Shown piece after piece: positions 6,555 to 15,224 of a stretch of DNA of 17,887 nucleotides (positions within the stretch are counted from its first letter, which is position 1; every line of letters begins with the position of its first letter). The notes under the pieces are model-generated. The model saw only the letters and a list, made by a program, of their open reading frames with translations, was not told where the DNA came from and searched no databases. The position numbers were made by a program, and so were the translations under genes. This DNA is from Muribaculaceae bacterium. GTDB taxonomy: Bacteria > Bacteroidota > Bacteroidia > Bacteroidales > Muribaculaceae. The stretch lies in the NCBI GenBank assembly GCA_017619255.1, contig JAFZSS010000078.1, forward strand, positions 1 to 17,887. The letters run 5' to 3'.

Positions 6555-7163
6555 TCATTTCTTCAGTTCAAATCCCACCATCACATCATCATAATGATCG
6601 GTAAGAAAAGCGAGGGCTTTCAACACCGAGTTGTTGCTCAGCTTGCTCAACAGGCTAAACAAGGACAGTAATTTGTCAGCATCAAATGTGAGTTGAAGTT
6701 TCTTCTTGCCGTCACGCTTGAGGCTGGCGCTCAAGGGAACGCCGTGCCACTTAAAAGTGATTTTCTCGGTCGTGGGATTATAGTTGTAAGTCCCTTTCAT
6801 CGAGGCGCCAAGCATTGAGATGGAACAAGAGCCGTCCTCATTGAAAGTAAACTGAGGCTTGACCTTGTAAAGGCCTATTTTCTTGTAGGCGTTCTTGAGT
6901 TTCTTCTTCAGTTTGCCCTTGGCAATGGGCTTGCCCAGACCATCAAGGAAATTCTTGCCACTGACATCCACGCAGGGCGCATTATAGGTCCATTCACCCT
7001 TGATGAGCGAGTTCACCTGCCGTGTCTCACGCTCGATGTCATTCTCGGTAATGGTAAACACCTCATCAGGCTGCAAATCACCTGTCGATACCGCATTTTG
7101 CTTCGAAGTGACACAGGACGACACCATGGCTAACACACAAAAAAATAACAATACACGCTTCAT
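6555..7163 (-). CDS. DUF4923-like lipoprotein
   Basis: 202 aa from the ATG at 7163. The N-terminus MKRVLLFFCVLAMVSSC is a lipoprotein signal peptide with lipobox VSSC, so Cys17 would be lipidated. The body begins with a linker, then GEWTYNAPCVDVSGKNFLDGLGKPIAKGKLKKKLKNAYKKIGL, and ends with beta-rich repeats (FTFNEDGSCSISMLGASMKGTYNYNPTTEKITFKWHGVPL, KKLQLTFDADKLLSLFSLLS). This matches the DUF4923 family (lipocalin-like) found in Bacteroidales, whose function is unknown. An in-frame ATG at 7172 (MDKMKR) is equally close to the promoter; I prefer 7163 because it places two basic residues ahead of the hydrophobic core. Longer upstream extensions read through the promoter region and are rejected. 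A ligand-binding envelope role is only inference. Confidence 0.8.
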   Translation of the reverse strand: MKRVLLFFCVLAMVSSCVTSKQNAVSTGDLQPDEVFTITENDIERETRQVNSLIKGEWTYNAPCVDVSGKNFLDGLGKPIAKGKLKKKLKNAYKKIGLYKVKPQFTFNEDGSCSISMLGASMKGTYNYNPTTEKITFKWHGVPLSASLKRDGKKKLQLTFDADKLLSLFSLLSKLSNNSVLKALAFLTDHYDDVMVGFELKK

Positions 7164-7181
7164 TTTATCCATTTTTGAGGG

Positions 7182-7213
7182 CAAAGTTAAGGCAAAAGCG
7201 CAAAAAGGCCGAA
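7182..7213 (-). promoter_or_regulatory. Promoter of the DUF4923-like gene
   Basis: TAACTTTG on the minus strand (7189 to 7182) matches the -7 consensus. TTCG lies at 7213-7210 with a 20-nt spacer, a one-mismatch -33. Transcription would start about 5-15 nt before the start codon, so the leader is very short. Confidence 0.6.
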
Positions 7214-7242
7214 AAAAACCTCTATCAAATGAAAAAAAATAG

Positions 7243-7250
7243 TAATTTTG
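7243..7250 (+). promoter_or_regulatory. Putative -7 element for the 7313 glycosyltransferase gene
   Basis: TAATTTTG (7243-7250) matches TAnnTTTG. No clear TTTG stands 19-21 nt upstream. It is back-to-back with the DUF4923-like promoter, and the leader to the ATG at 7313 would be about 55-60 nt. Confidence 0.5.
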
Positions 7251-7312
7251 CATGTTTCGATTGAACTCAAATGAATCAATAAGCTTTTTAAAACAGCAAA
7301 TATTCTACAATT

Positions 7313-8455
7313 ATGGTAGTAGGTTACGGTGGACGCAGAATCATCATGGAGAATAATGATACCTCATATTATGGGCGTATCCTTATCAAAGCGCTTGCCA
7401 CAAATTATCCCGACAACTATTATATCATCTATTCCCCCAAGAACGAGCAGAACAAGCGCGTGACCGCACTTTTCAACGAGGACAGTGTGCGCTTGAAATA
7501 CCCGCGCACTCATATCCACAGCAAGGAACGCTGGTATGTCGGTGGCGGCATCGTCAAGTCGGCCAAGGCTCACGGCGTGAACACCTTCCACGGGATCGAC
7601 GACGGCATCCCCTCAGGATTTAACGGAAGCAACTTCCCCACAGTGTTCACCATGCTTGATCCGTTATACAAGAACGCTGGCGGATGGGTTAACCGCATGC
7701 TCATGCAGCGTCGTGCGCGCAAAGCCTGCAAAATCGCCAAGCGCGTGATTGCCCTCAACGAGGTCGACCGGCAGACCATCATCGACCACTACCATGTCAA
7801 CCCCGACAATGTTGAGGTCGTACATCCCTGCTTCTATGAGGGCTGCGACGACGCCGTGCCCGAGAACATGTACGAGATTTTGCGCAGCAAGTACCATCTG
7901 CCCGAGAATTTTATCCTTTACAAGGGGCGTTTTGAGAACGATGACAACCTCATCGAGGCCATGAAGCTCCTCCATGAGTTGCGCAACCGCAAGATCTCGA
8001 TTGTCATGCTCGGATACCGCACCGACTACTTTGACCATGTCATCAAGGAGCAGGCCCATGACCTGCACATCTTCCACCGTTTCAAACAGGTGGACAAGGT
8101 GCACCATGCCGACCTTACCGCCGTTGCCAAGATGGCCAAGGCCGTCATCATCCCCAACACCGACCGCATGCGTGACAACTTCAAGCTGATCAACGCACAG
8201 CGCACAGGAGCCCTGGTTATCTGCAAGGACACCCCCAAAGCCCGCGAGTTTGGCGCTGATGCAGCCATCTACTACAACGATTTCCATGAGGGCGCCGAAC
8301 TGCTCAGCGACATCCTTGAGGACGAGAGCAAAAAAGAGGCCATGATTCAGGCTGGCCTTGAAAATAGTAAGAGATTCACGGGCAAGGTTCTTGCCGACAA
8401 CATGATTCACATCTACCGTTCGGTGCTCATGCACCGCAGACTCTGGCAACAGTAA
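7313..8455 (+). CDS. GT4/GT-B family glycosyltransferase with degenerate EX7E motif
   Basis: 380 aa. The start VVGYGGRRIIMENNDTSYYGRILIKALA resembles the N-terminus of GT4 mannosyl- and glucosyltransferases (GxDARRI...GxGxYxxxLI). Also typical are TFHGIDDGIPSGF, TMLDPLY, a basic RRARKACKIAKRVIALNE linker (133-150) and the second Rossmann domain opening with NFILYKGRFENDDNLIEAMKLL (199-220). At the donor-sugar site most GT4 enzymes carry E-x7-E. Here the aligned residues are D288 and Q296 (RDNFKLINAQRTGALVICKD), so the catalytic signature is altered. The enzyme may have unusual donor chemistry or be non-catalytic. Surface polysaccharide or glycoprotein synthesis is the natural setting, but the acceptor is unknown. 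An in-frame stop at 7289-7291 excludes a longer N-terminus. The gene appears monocistronic, ending at a strong hairpin. Confidence 0.87.
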   Translation: MVVGYGGRRIIMENNDTSYYGRILIKALATNYPDNYYIIYSPKNEQNKRVTALFNEDSVRLKYPRTHIHSKERWYVGGGIVKSAKAHGVNTFHGIDDGIPSGFNGSNFPTVFTMLDPLYKNAGGWVNRMLMQRRARKACKIAKRVIALNEVDRQTIIDHYHVNPDNVEVVHPCFYEGCDDAVPENMYEILRSKYHLPENFILYKGRFENDDNLIEAMKLLHELRNRKISIVMLGYRTDYFDHVIKEQAHDLHIFHRFKQVDKVHHADLTAVAKMAKAVIIPNTDRMRDNFKLINAQRTGALVICKDTPKAREFGADAAIYYNDFHEGAELLSDILEDESKKEAMIQAGLENSKRFTGKVLADNMIHIYRSVLMHRRLWQQ

Positions 8456-8473
8456 CACAACGGCCACAATACG

Positions 8474-8520
8474 AAGTGCGGCGACAGTCTCTCTCTGACT
8501 TGTCGCCGCACTTGTTGTAT
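8474..8520. terminator. Strong hairpin between the convergent glycosyltransferase and nadK genes
   Basis: AAGTGCGGCGACA (8474-8486) and TGTCGCCGCACTT (8501-8513) form a perfect 13-bp GC-rich stem with a 14-nt loop. GTTGTAT follows on the plus strand, a poor U-tract, so termination may rely partly on the stem. It can serve both flanking genes. Confidence 0.7.
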
Positions 8521-8551
8521 GATGTATCTCCTACCCTGCTCCTCGGTGTAT

Positions 8552-9415
8552 TTATCGCCTGTCGGTGCCCCACAGCAGCTTTTTGCGCAGCGTGCTCGCA
8601 AAATTATTGGACTCGCGTTGCACGACACGGGCGCAATAGGGAGCGCGGGAGATGGTCAATGTCGAGCCAGTGGGACACAAAGCCACCTCGCCATCGATAC
8701 TTACCTCGTACTGCGACGCACGCGAATGGGTGCGCACGACAATCTCGCTGTCATCTCTTACCACCAACGGACGCATGGTCAACGAGTGCGGCGAGATGGG
8801 CGACAGCACCAGGCATGATGTCGTCGGCTCCAGGATGGGGCCGCCGACGCTCATGTTATAGGCCGTAGAGCCCGTCGGTGTACTCACGATAAGACCGTCA
8901 CCGCGATAAGTCGTCAGCTCACGGCTGCGCAGACTTGTCTCCATATCAAGCATCGACGATGTGTCATGACGCAGGATGGCGACCTCGTTGAGAGCCCATG
9001 GATGCGGAATCTCAACAGCGTCACATTTCACCTGCAGCATGGTGCGCTCCTCGATGCGGTAGTTGCCGGCGAGCACATCGTCTATCAACTCGCTTTCCTC
9101 ATCCAGATGTCCTGCGGTAAGGTAGCCCAGATGACCCGTATTGATGCCCAAAATCGGCATACCCATCTGCGACACCCACATCACCGTCGTCAGGAATGTG
9201 CCGTCACCGCCCAGTGACAGGGCCATGTCGGCTTCAGGTACACGATTGGCATTGAACGAGGGCAGCCAAGGAGCCTGACCGCGGCTCAGGAAACGCAGGT
9301 AATCACACTCAACAGCTATCGAGAAGCCCGAGGCCCGCAGATGCTCCAGCAGTGACAACACCTTATCGACATTGCCCTGCTGATAAGTATTTCCGAAGAT
9401 AACTAACTGTTTCAT
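8552..9415 (-). CDS. nadK: NAD kinase
   Basis: 287 aa, normal length. It phosphorylates NAD to NADP with ATP in the cytosol. The diagnostic motifs are present: LSLGGDGTFL (GGDGT at 69-73), the substrate loop ILGINTGHLGYLT (88-100), ALNEVAILRHDTSSMLDMET and GDGLIVSTPTGSTAYNMSVGGPI. The C-terminus has the expected VRTHSRASQYEVSIDGEVALC beta-sandwich region. It lies 51 nt downstream of uvrC, and that gap contains a good promoter whose predicted start point is almost at the ATG. So nadK can be transcribed separately, with nearly no leader, as well as by read-through from uvrC. Identification is very secure. Confidence 0.96.
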   Translation of the reverse strand: MKQLVIFGNTYQQGNVDKVLSLLEHLRASGFSIAVECDYLRFLSRGQAPWLPSFNANRVPEADMALSLGGDGTFLTTVMWVSQMGMPILGINTGHLGYLTAGHLDEESELIDDVLAGNYRIEERTMLQVKCDAVEIPHPWALNEVAILRHDTSSMLDMETSLRSRELTTYRGDGLIVSTPTGSTAYNMSVGGPILEPTTSCLVLSPISPHSLTMRPLVVRDDSEIVVRTHSRASQYEVSIDGEVALCPTGSTLTISRAPYCARVVQRESNNFASTLRKKLLWGTDRR

Positions 9416-9421
9416 TGGCTA

Positions 9422-9451
9422 CAAAGATAATGATAAAGTTTGAATCGGCAA
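9422..9451 (-). promoter_or_regulatory. nadK: nadK promoter with near-zero leader
   Basis: On the minus strand TTG (9451-9449), a 19-nt spacer and TATCTTTG (9429-9422) fit the Bacteroidetes consensus. Only six bases (TAGCCA) separate the -7 element from the nadK ATG at 9415, so the transcript should be leaderless or nearly so. Confidence 0.65.
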
Positions 9452-9466
9452 CAACAAGGTCACAGT

Positions 9467-11284
9467 TTAATCATGTACCGTGCCCAGGGCCTTGACAACC
9501 GCTTGGGCTTTGGCGGGGCCGATGACGGCAGCGAGGTCCTGCTCGCTGGCCTCACGGATGCGCTTGAGGGACTTGAAACGCTTGAGTAGGGCCGTGCGTG
9601 TGGCGGGGCCGATGCCAGGCACATCGTCCAGGGCGCTGTGCACCTGGCCCTTGCTGCGCTGCTTGCGGTGGAAAGTGATGGCAAAACGGTGGGCCTCGTC
9701 GCGCAGACGCTGGATGACATGCAAGGTCTCGCTATTCTTGTCGATGTACAAAGGCACACTGTCGCCGGGGAAATAGAGCTCGTTCAGGCGCTTGGCAATG
9801 CCCACCACGGTCATCTTGCCGTGCAGGCCGATGGCGTCAAGCGCCTCAATGGTGGCTGTTACCTGGCCCTTGCCGCCGTCCACGATGAGCAACTGGGGCA
9901 ACTCCTCCCCTTCCTGCACCAGACGGCTGTAGCGGCGGGTGATGACCTCGCGCATCGAGGCGAAGTCGTCGGCGCCCTCAACGGTCTTGATGTTGAAGTG
10001 GCGGTATTCCTTCTTGGACGGTTTGGCGTTGCGGAACACCACACACGATGCCACTGGACTCGAACCGCTGATATTGCTGTTGTCAAAGCACTCGACATGG
10101 CGCGGCATCACCGGCATGCGCAGATCGCGCTGCATGGTGGTCAGCGTGCGTGTGATGCGTTGCTCGGGGTTGAGCTTCTCCATCATCTTCAAGCGGTCAT
10201 TGCGGTGCTGCAAGGCATTCTTGAGCGAGATGTCCAACAGTTTCTTCTTGTCTCCACGCTGCGGGACGGTAAATGTGAGTCCAGCAAACTCCACATCGGG
10301 CAGCACATTGACCAGGGCCTCGCTGACATGGTCGGCACGATAAGAGTCGGCAAAGCGCTGATGCACCTCGGCCACCGCCATCGACATCATCTCGGCATCG
10401 CTCTCGTCGCGCGTGGAGAGCCGATACTCGAGGGTGACAGACTGCACCACTGCCCCACCCCGCATGTGCATGAAGTTGACATGCACCGAATCCTCGTCAC
10501 GCAACAGGCCGAACACATCGATATTGTGAATCGTGGGGCTCACGATAACCGAGCGACGGCGCACATGCTCCAGCAGTTTGTAGCGGCGCTTGAGTAACTC
10601 AGCCTCTTCAAAGCGCAACTCACCGGCCAGCTGCTGCATCTGCTCCATGAGCAGGTCCATGAGCTGATGGGTGTCGCCATTGAGTATCTGACGAATCTCA
10701 CTAATGTAGCCGCTATATTGCTCGGGTGATACCAATCCCTGGCAACAACCCTCGCAACGGTGGATGTGGTACTGCAGGCACAGACGGTGCTTGCCCGACT
10801 CAATTGTTCCATGTGAAACATTCAGTCGGCAGGTGCGCAGCGGATAAATCTGGCGGATGGTGTCGATAAGTACTTTGGCGACCTCAGCCTTGGGATACGG
10901 GCCGTAGTAGCGGTCGCCCTTGGAACGCGCGTCTCGTGTGATATACACCCGGGGATACAAGTCACCCGACACACATATCCAGGGATAGCTCTTGTCGTCC
11001 TTGAGCAAGACATTATAGCGTGGCTGATACTCCTTGATGAGCGCGTTCTCTAGGTCAAGCGCCTCCTCCTCGGTGTTGACGACGGTATATTCCACATCAA
11101 CGATGTTGCGCACGAGCATAGTGGTGCGCACCGCAGCGTGCTCACGGTTGAAATAAGAGTTGACCCGGCGCTTCAAGTTCTTGGCCTTGCCCACATAGAT
11201 AATGGTGCCCTCACGGTTGCGATAGCGGTAAACGCCAGGCTCCTCGGGCAGCAAGGACAGCTTCAGCTTCAAGTCGTCGGTCAT
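9467..11284 (-). CDS. uvrC: UvrABC excinuclease subunit C
   Basis: 605 aa, full length. UvrC makes both incisions in nucleotide excision repair on the UvrB-DNA complex. The N-terminal GIY-YIG nuclease is at about 15-95 (GVYRYRNREGTIIYVGKAKNLKRRVNSYF, with GVY and YVG as the signature). A Cys-rich stretch follows (CRLNVSHGTIESGKHRLCLQYHIHRCEGCC, about 151-180). The UVR helix that contacts UvrB is around 207-242 (LRFEEAELLKRRYKLLE). The RNase H-like second nuclease contains ECFDNSNISGSSPVASCVVF and DGGKGQ (near 467). A C-terminal helix-hairpin-helix pair (VPGIGPATRTALLKRFKSLKRI) ends the protein. Codons 155-160 contain a near-match to the centromere site parS. The gene lies 45 nt after apt in a probable ybeY-mnmG-apt-uvrC unit. 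Confidence 0.97.
   Translation of the reverse strand: MTDDLKLKLSLLPEEPGVYRYRNREGTIIYVGKAKNLKRRVNSYFNREHAAVRTTMLVRNIVDVEYTVVNTEEEALDLENALIKEYQPRYNVLLKDDKSYPWICVSGDLYPRVYITRDARSKGDRYYGPYPKAEVAKVLIDTIRQIYPLRTCRLNVSHGTIESGKHRLCLQYHIHRCEGCCQGLVSPEQYSGYISEIRQILNGDTHQLMDLLMEQMQQLAGELRFEEAELLKRRYKLLEHVRRRSVIVSPTIHNIDVFGLLRDEDSVHVNFMHMRGGAVVQSVTLEYRLSTRDESDAEMMSMAVAEVHQRFADSYRADHVSEALVNVLPDVEFAGLTFTVPQRGDKKKLLDISLKNALQHRNDRLKMMEKLNPEQRITRTLTTMQRDLRMPVMPRHVECFDNSNISGSSPVASCVVFRNAKPSKKEYRHFNIKTVEGADDFASMREVITRRYSRLVQEGEELPQLLIVDGGKGQVTATIEALDAIGLHGKMTVVGIAKRLNELYFPGDSVPLYIDKNSETLHVIQRLRDEAHRFAITFHRKQRSKGQVHSALDDVPGIGPATRTALLKRFKSLKRIREASEQDLAAVIGPAKAQAVVKALGTVHD
10805..10820 (+). other. parS-like site inside uvrC (one mismatch)
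   Basis: TGTTCCATGTGAAACA differs from the ParB-binding consensus TGTTNCACGTGAAACA only in the central CpG (CATGTG for CACGTG). It lies in the coding sequence, under residues NVSHGTI of UvrC, and 1.07 kb from a perfect parS. Confidence 0.5.
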
Positions 11285-11329
11285 CGTGTGGCTAAGACAT
11301 TTAAAGACCCTAAGGACTCTAAAGCAGCG
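11285..11329. repeat. Degenerate 9-10-nt repeats in the apt-uvrC gap
   Basis: On the minus strand the gap reads as repeated units: TTTAGAGTC, CTTAGGGTC, TTTAAATGTC, TTAG. The style resembles the CTCTAAA array near 700, although units differ in length. No promoter is visible, so apt and uvrC are probably cotranscribed. Confidence 0.45.
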
Positions 11330-11863
11330 TTAGAAGGTGAACAGCGATGTGATTTCCACCTCGGGCGGGAAGACATCGCGTCCGTGCAGGTCAGCCAGGT
11401 CGCAGATGAAGTTGATGTAGATCTTCTTAGGGTTCATCGACTTCACCAGTTCATAGGCAGCCAGCATCGTGCCGCCAGTAGCCAACAGGTCATCGTGGAT
11501 AACCACCACATCGTCGGGCGTGATGGCATCCTTATGAATCTCGATAGTGTCGGTGCCATACTCCTTGGTGTAGGACTTCTGGATGACCTCGGCAGGTAAC
11601 TTACCCGGTTTGCGCAGGGGCACGAAGCCTGCACCCAAACGGGTGGCCAGGATAGCACCGCCAATGAAGCCGCGGGCCTCAATGCCCACCACGCGGGTCA
11701 CACCCTTGTCACGGTACAGGTCCACCATGGCTTCGGTCATCATCTGCAACGCCTCGGGATCCTTAAACGCCGTGGTCAAATCCTTGAACTGAATACCCGG
11801 GACAGGGAAGTCAGGAATGTTGCGAACCACACTCTTTACATGTTCTAATTGTTTCTTATCCAT
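11330..11863 (-). CDS. apt: Adenine phosphoribosyltransferase
   Basis: 177 aa. It makes AMP from adenine and PRPP in purine salvage, as a cytosolic dimer. The N-terminal IPDFPVPGIQFKDLTTAFKDP (16-36) is highly characteristic of APT. VVGIEARGFIGGAILATRLGAGFVPLRKPGKLP (58-90) carries the hood and flexible-loop region. VVVIHDDLLATGGTMLAA (119-136) is the PRPP-binding loop with D124, D125 and the GGT turn. A histidine precedes the two aspartates where many homologues have valine or isoleucine. The gene sits between mnmG (44-nt gap, holding parS) and uvrC (45-nt gap). No promoter is visible directly upstream, so it is probably read from the ybeY-mnmG transcript. The product has no evident link with its neighbours beyond general nucleic-acid metabolism. 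Confidence 0.96.
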   Translation of the reverse strand: MDKKQLEHVKSVVRNIPDFPVPGIQFKDLTTAFKDPEALQMMTEAMVDLYRDKGVTRVVGIEARGFIGGAILATRLGAGFVPLRKPGKLPAEVIQKSYTKEYGTDTIEIHKDAITPDDVVVIHDDLLATGGTMLAAYELVKSMNPKKIYINFICDLADLHGRDVFPPEVEITSLFTF

Positions 11864-11889
11864 TGTAAATCAATATATTATGTTAATTC

Positions 11890-11905
11890 TGTTTCACGTG
11901 GAACA
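11890..11905 (-). other. Perfect parS centromere site
   Basis: Minus-strand TGTTCCACGTGAAACA matches the 16-bp ParB-binding consensus TGTTNCACGTGAAACA at every position. It lies in the 44-nt mnmG-apt gap, two bases after the mnmG stop codon. parS sites nucleate ParB spreading and SMC loading and cluster near oriC in many bacteria, so this segment may be origin-proximal. No parA or parB gene lies in the window. Confidence 0.85.
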
Positions 11906-11907
11906 AT

Positions 11908-13781
<1,874 letters not shown>

Positions 13782-13785
<4 letters not shown>

Positions 13786-14222
13786 TTCAAGAACACATTT
13801 TCAGGCAGAATCGCCAGCGCGTCATTCTCATGCTGCTCCATCACTTCGCGCTCACCGGGACCCTTGTCGTTGATGCCGCACAGGTGTAACACGCCATGAA
13901 TCATAACGCGCATCAGCTCGGTCTCATAATCAGCTTTCAACATGACGGCATTGCTGCGCACCGTATCGAGCGAAATGACCATGTCGCCAGCGATGTGACG
14001 AGAATTGGTATAGTCAAAGGTGATGATATCGGTATAATAATCATGACCGAGAAACTCACGGTTAGTCGACAGGATATAGGCATCGTCACAGAAGACATAG
14101 GTCAAGCACCCCACCCTCTGTCCATGGCGGCTCGCCACCTCGACAATCCAGTCCTGCACCGCAGTCCGGTTCAACATCGGCATCACGGCATTACCTTGTA
14201 CCATGTAATTGATTTCGGTCAT
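13782..14222 (-). CDS. ybeY: Endoribonuclease YbeY, rRNA maturation
   Basis: 146 aa from the ATG at 14222 (MTEINYMVQG). A longer frame exists to 14261, but it would run through the promoter. YbeY is a metal-dependent RNase for 16S rRNA 3'-end maturation and ribosome quality control. Visible are TYVFCDDAYILSTNREFLGHDYYTDIITFDY (41-71), GDMVISLDTV and the metal motif MIHGVLHLCGINDKG with H109, H113 and D119. In E. coli the third ligand is His; Asp at this position is usual in Bacteroidetes, so it is not a defect. The gene is first in the ybeY-mnmG-apt-uvrC unit, with its own promoter, and overlaps mnmG by 4 nt. Confidence 0.93.
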
Positions 14223-14249
14223 TTTCACTGTATTTTGAAAAACGGGAGA

Positions 14250-14278
14250 CAAAGATAGCACAAATATTTGAAAAACAA
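14250..14278 (-). promoter_or_regulatory. ybeY: ybeY operon promoter
   Basis: TATCTTTG on the minus strand (14257 to 14250) matches the -7 consensus. TTG (14278-14276) stands 18 nt upstream, slightly short. The leader to the ATG at 14222 would be about 20-25 nt. Confidence 0.55.
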
Positions 14279-14507
14279 GAAAAAAACGCCAAGAATTGAT
14301 TGCTAATTCTTCTTAAAATGCACTCCGGAGACGGTATCGGCGTCAACTCTCCACCGCGACTCCCCCACTCTTTTTTTCTGAACAAAAACCACAAACCGAA
14401 AAAAGCGCTGAATTTCAGGCAAAAACGGCATTTTAACCCCTTGAGAGTCGCATATTCCCCGTCTTTCCCCGCTGTGTATCGATATTTTGATGAAAATTGG
14501 CATAAAA

Positions 14508-14539
14508 TTTGCATATTAACTGATAAAGCCATACCTTTG
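14508..14539 (+). promoter_or_regulatory. Consensus promoter upstream of nfeD, with long leader
   Basis: TTTG (14508-14511), a 20-nt spacer and TACCTTTG (14532-14539) match the Bacteroides consensus exactly. The nfeD start codon is at 14721, so the leader would be about 175 nt, unusually long for this window. No closer TAnnTTTG was found. Confidence 0.7.
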
Positions 14540-14542
14540 AGG

Positions 14543-14620
14543 ATGACTTACCGGTATACCTCCATGACGGTTCAGCTGGGAGCCAATAGACGCATTAAAA
14601 CCTGCCTCAAGGCGATATGA
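14543..14620 (+). CDS. Possible 25-aa leader peptide ahead of nfeD
   Basis: The ATG at 14543, only 3 bases after the promoter -7 element, opens a 25-codon frame ending in TGA: MTYRYTSMTVQLGANRRIKTCLKAI. A second in-frame ATG at 14564 would give 18 residues. It would be translated from a leaderless or nearly leaderless mRNA. The peptide is basic with no membrane segment, and I do not recognise it. It may be a leader peptide, a short functional protein or chance; frames of this length are expected at random, so confidence is low. Confidence 0.25.
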   Translation: MTYRYTSMTVQLGANRRIKTCLKAI

Positions 14621-14720
14621 CAATTCGCTGTTTTCAGTGTAGTTTTTAGTGAGCTCATGCGTCAAAAGATATGATGAAGAATTAAAGAGAAAACATTAAC
14701 AATATAAAGACAGTGATATT

Positions 14721-15176
14721 ATGATCGAGTTTTTTTCAACCAATGTCTGGCTCATTTGGGTCATCATTTCAATTATCTGCCTGATTTTAGAGCTTTCTTC
14801 GGGTGACTTCTTCATCCTGTGCTTCGCCATCGGTTCGGCTGTTGCCGCCATCGTGGCTGCACTCGTTCCTTCGGTAACAGTGCAAATCATCACTTTTGCC
14901 GTCGTTTCGGCTCTCAGCCTGCTGTTGGTAAGGCCGGCACTAATCAAGAAACTGCACAAGCCGCACAAGGAGCGCCCAAGCAATTTCGAGGCCATGATTG
15001 GCCGTGAAGGCCGCGTGACCGAGGACATCGAGGCCGGCGGTTATGGCCGCGTTGCTGTCGACGGCGATGACTGGAAGGCACTTAGCGCCGACGGCAACGC
15101 CATCAGCAAGGGCACGCGCGTGCACATCGTCAAGATGGACAGCATAATTGCCACCGTTGAGCCCATCAACGAGTAA
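14721..15176 (+). CDS. NfeD family membrane protein
   Basis: 151 aa. Three transmembrane segments lie at about 8-25 (VWLIWVIISIICLILEL), 30-48 (FFILCFAIGSAVAAIVAAL) and 52-72 (VTVQIITFAVVSALSLLLV). A C-terminal soluble domain of about 65 residues follows (IGREGRVTEDIEAGGYGRVAVDGDDWKALSADGNAISKGTRVHIVKMDSIIATVEP), which is the OB-fold of the NfeD family. This is the short form without the ClpP-like protease domain. NfeD genes are typically paired with stomatin/SPFH genes, as here (48-nt gap to the next gene), and are thought to form membrane microdomain complexes. Exact function is not established. Transcription probably starts about 175 nt upstream. Confidence 0.92.
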   Translation: MIEFFSTNVWLIWVIISIICLILELSSGDFFILCFAIGSAVAAIVAALVPSVTVQIITFAVVSALSLLLVRPALIKKLHKPHKERPSNFEAMIGREGRVTEDIEAGGYGRVAVDGDDWKALSADGNAISKGTRVHIVKMDSIIATVEPINE

Positions 15177-15224
15177 TTCTTATTCAAACAATTATCAACC
15201 AAATAAATTCTAACACATTTTCTT

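Larger units (their letters stand above)
14223..14720. other. 498-nt divergent intergenic region between ybeY and nfeD
   Basis: The left end holds the ybeY promoter (14250-14278). From about 14280 to 14500 the sequence is AT-rich, with short homopolymer tracts and no feature I can name. The right third holds a consensus plus-strand promoter (14508-14539) and a leader of about 175 nt containing a 25-codon reading frame. Confidence 0.6.

Noticed and set aside
5464..6594. A 376-codon open frame on the plus strand, opposite dusB
   Set aside because: dusB has all family motifs. The antisense frame runs through the dusB promoter and has no domain signature.
13860..13905. Loss of the third metal ligand in YbeY (Asp119 for His)
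   Set aside because: As far as I recall, Asp at this position is usual in Bacteroidetes YbeY, so it is a lineage feature and not a defect.
14191..14532. A 113-codon minus-strand frame upstream of and overlapping ybeY
   Set aside because: It crosses the ybeY promoter and the ybeY start in another frame, has biased low-complexity composition and matches no family I know.
14223..14720. Possible oriC, considered because a parS site is nearby
   Set aside because: The gap is AT-rich, but no cluster of DnaA boxes (TTATCCACA-like) was found and no dnaA or dnaN gene is present.
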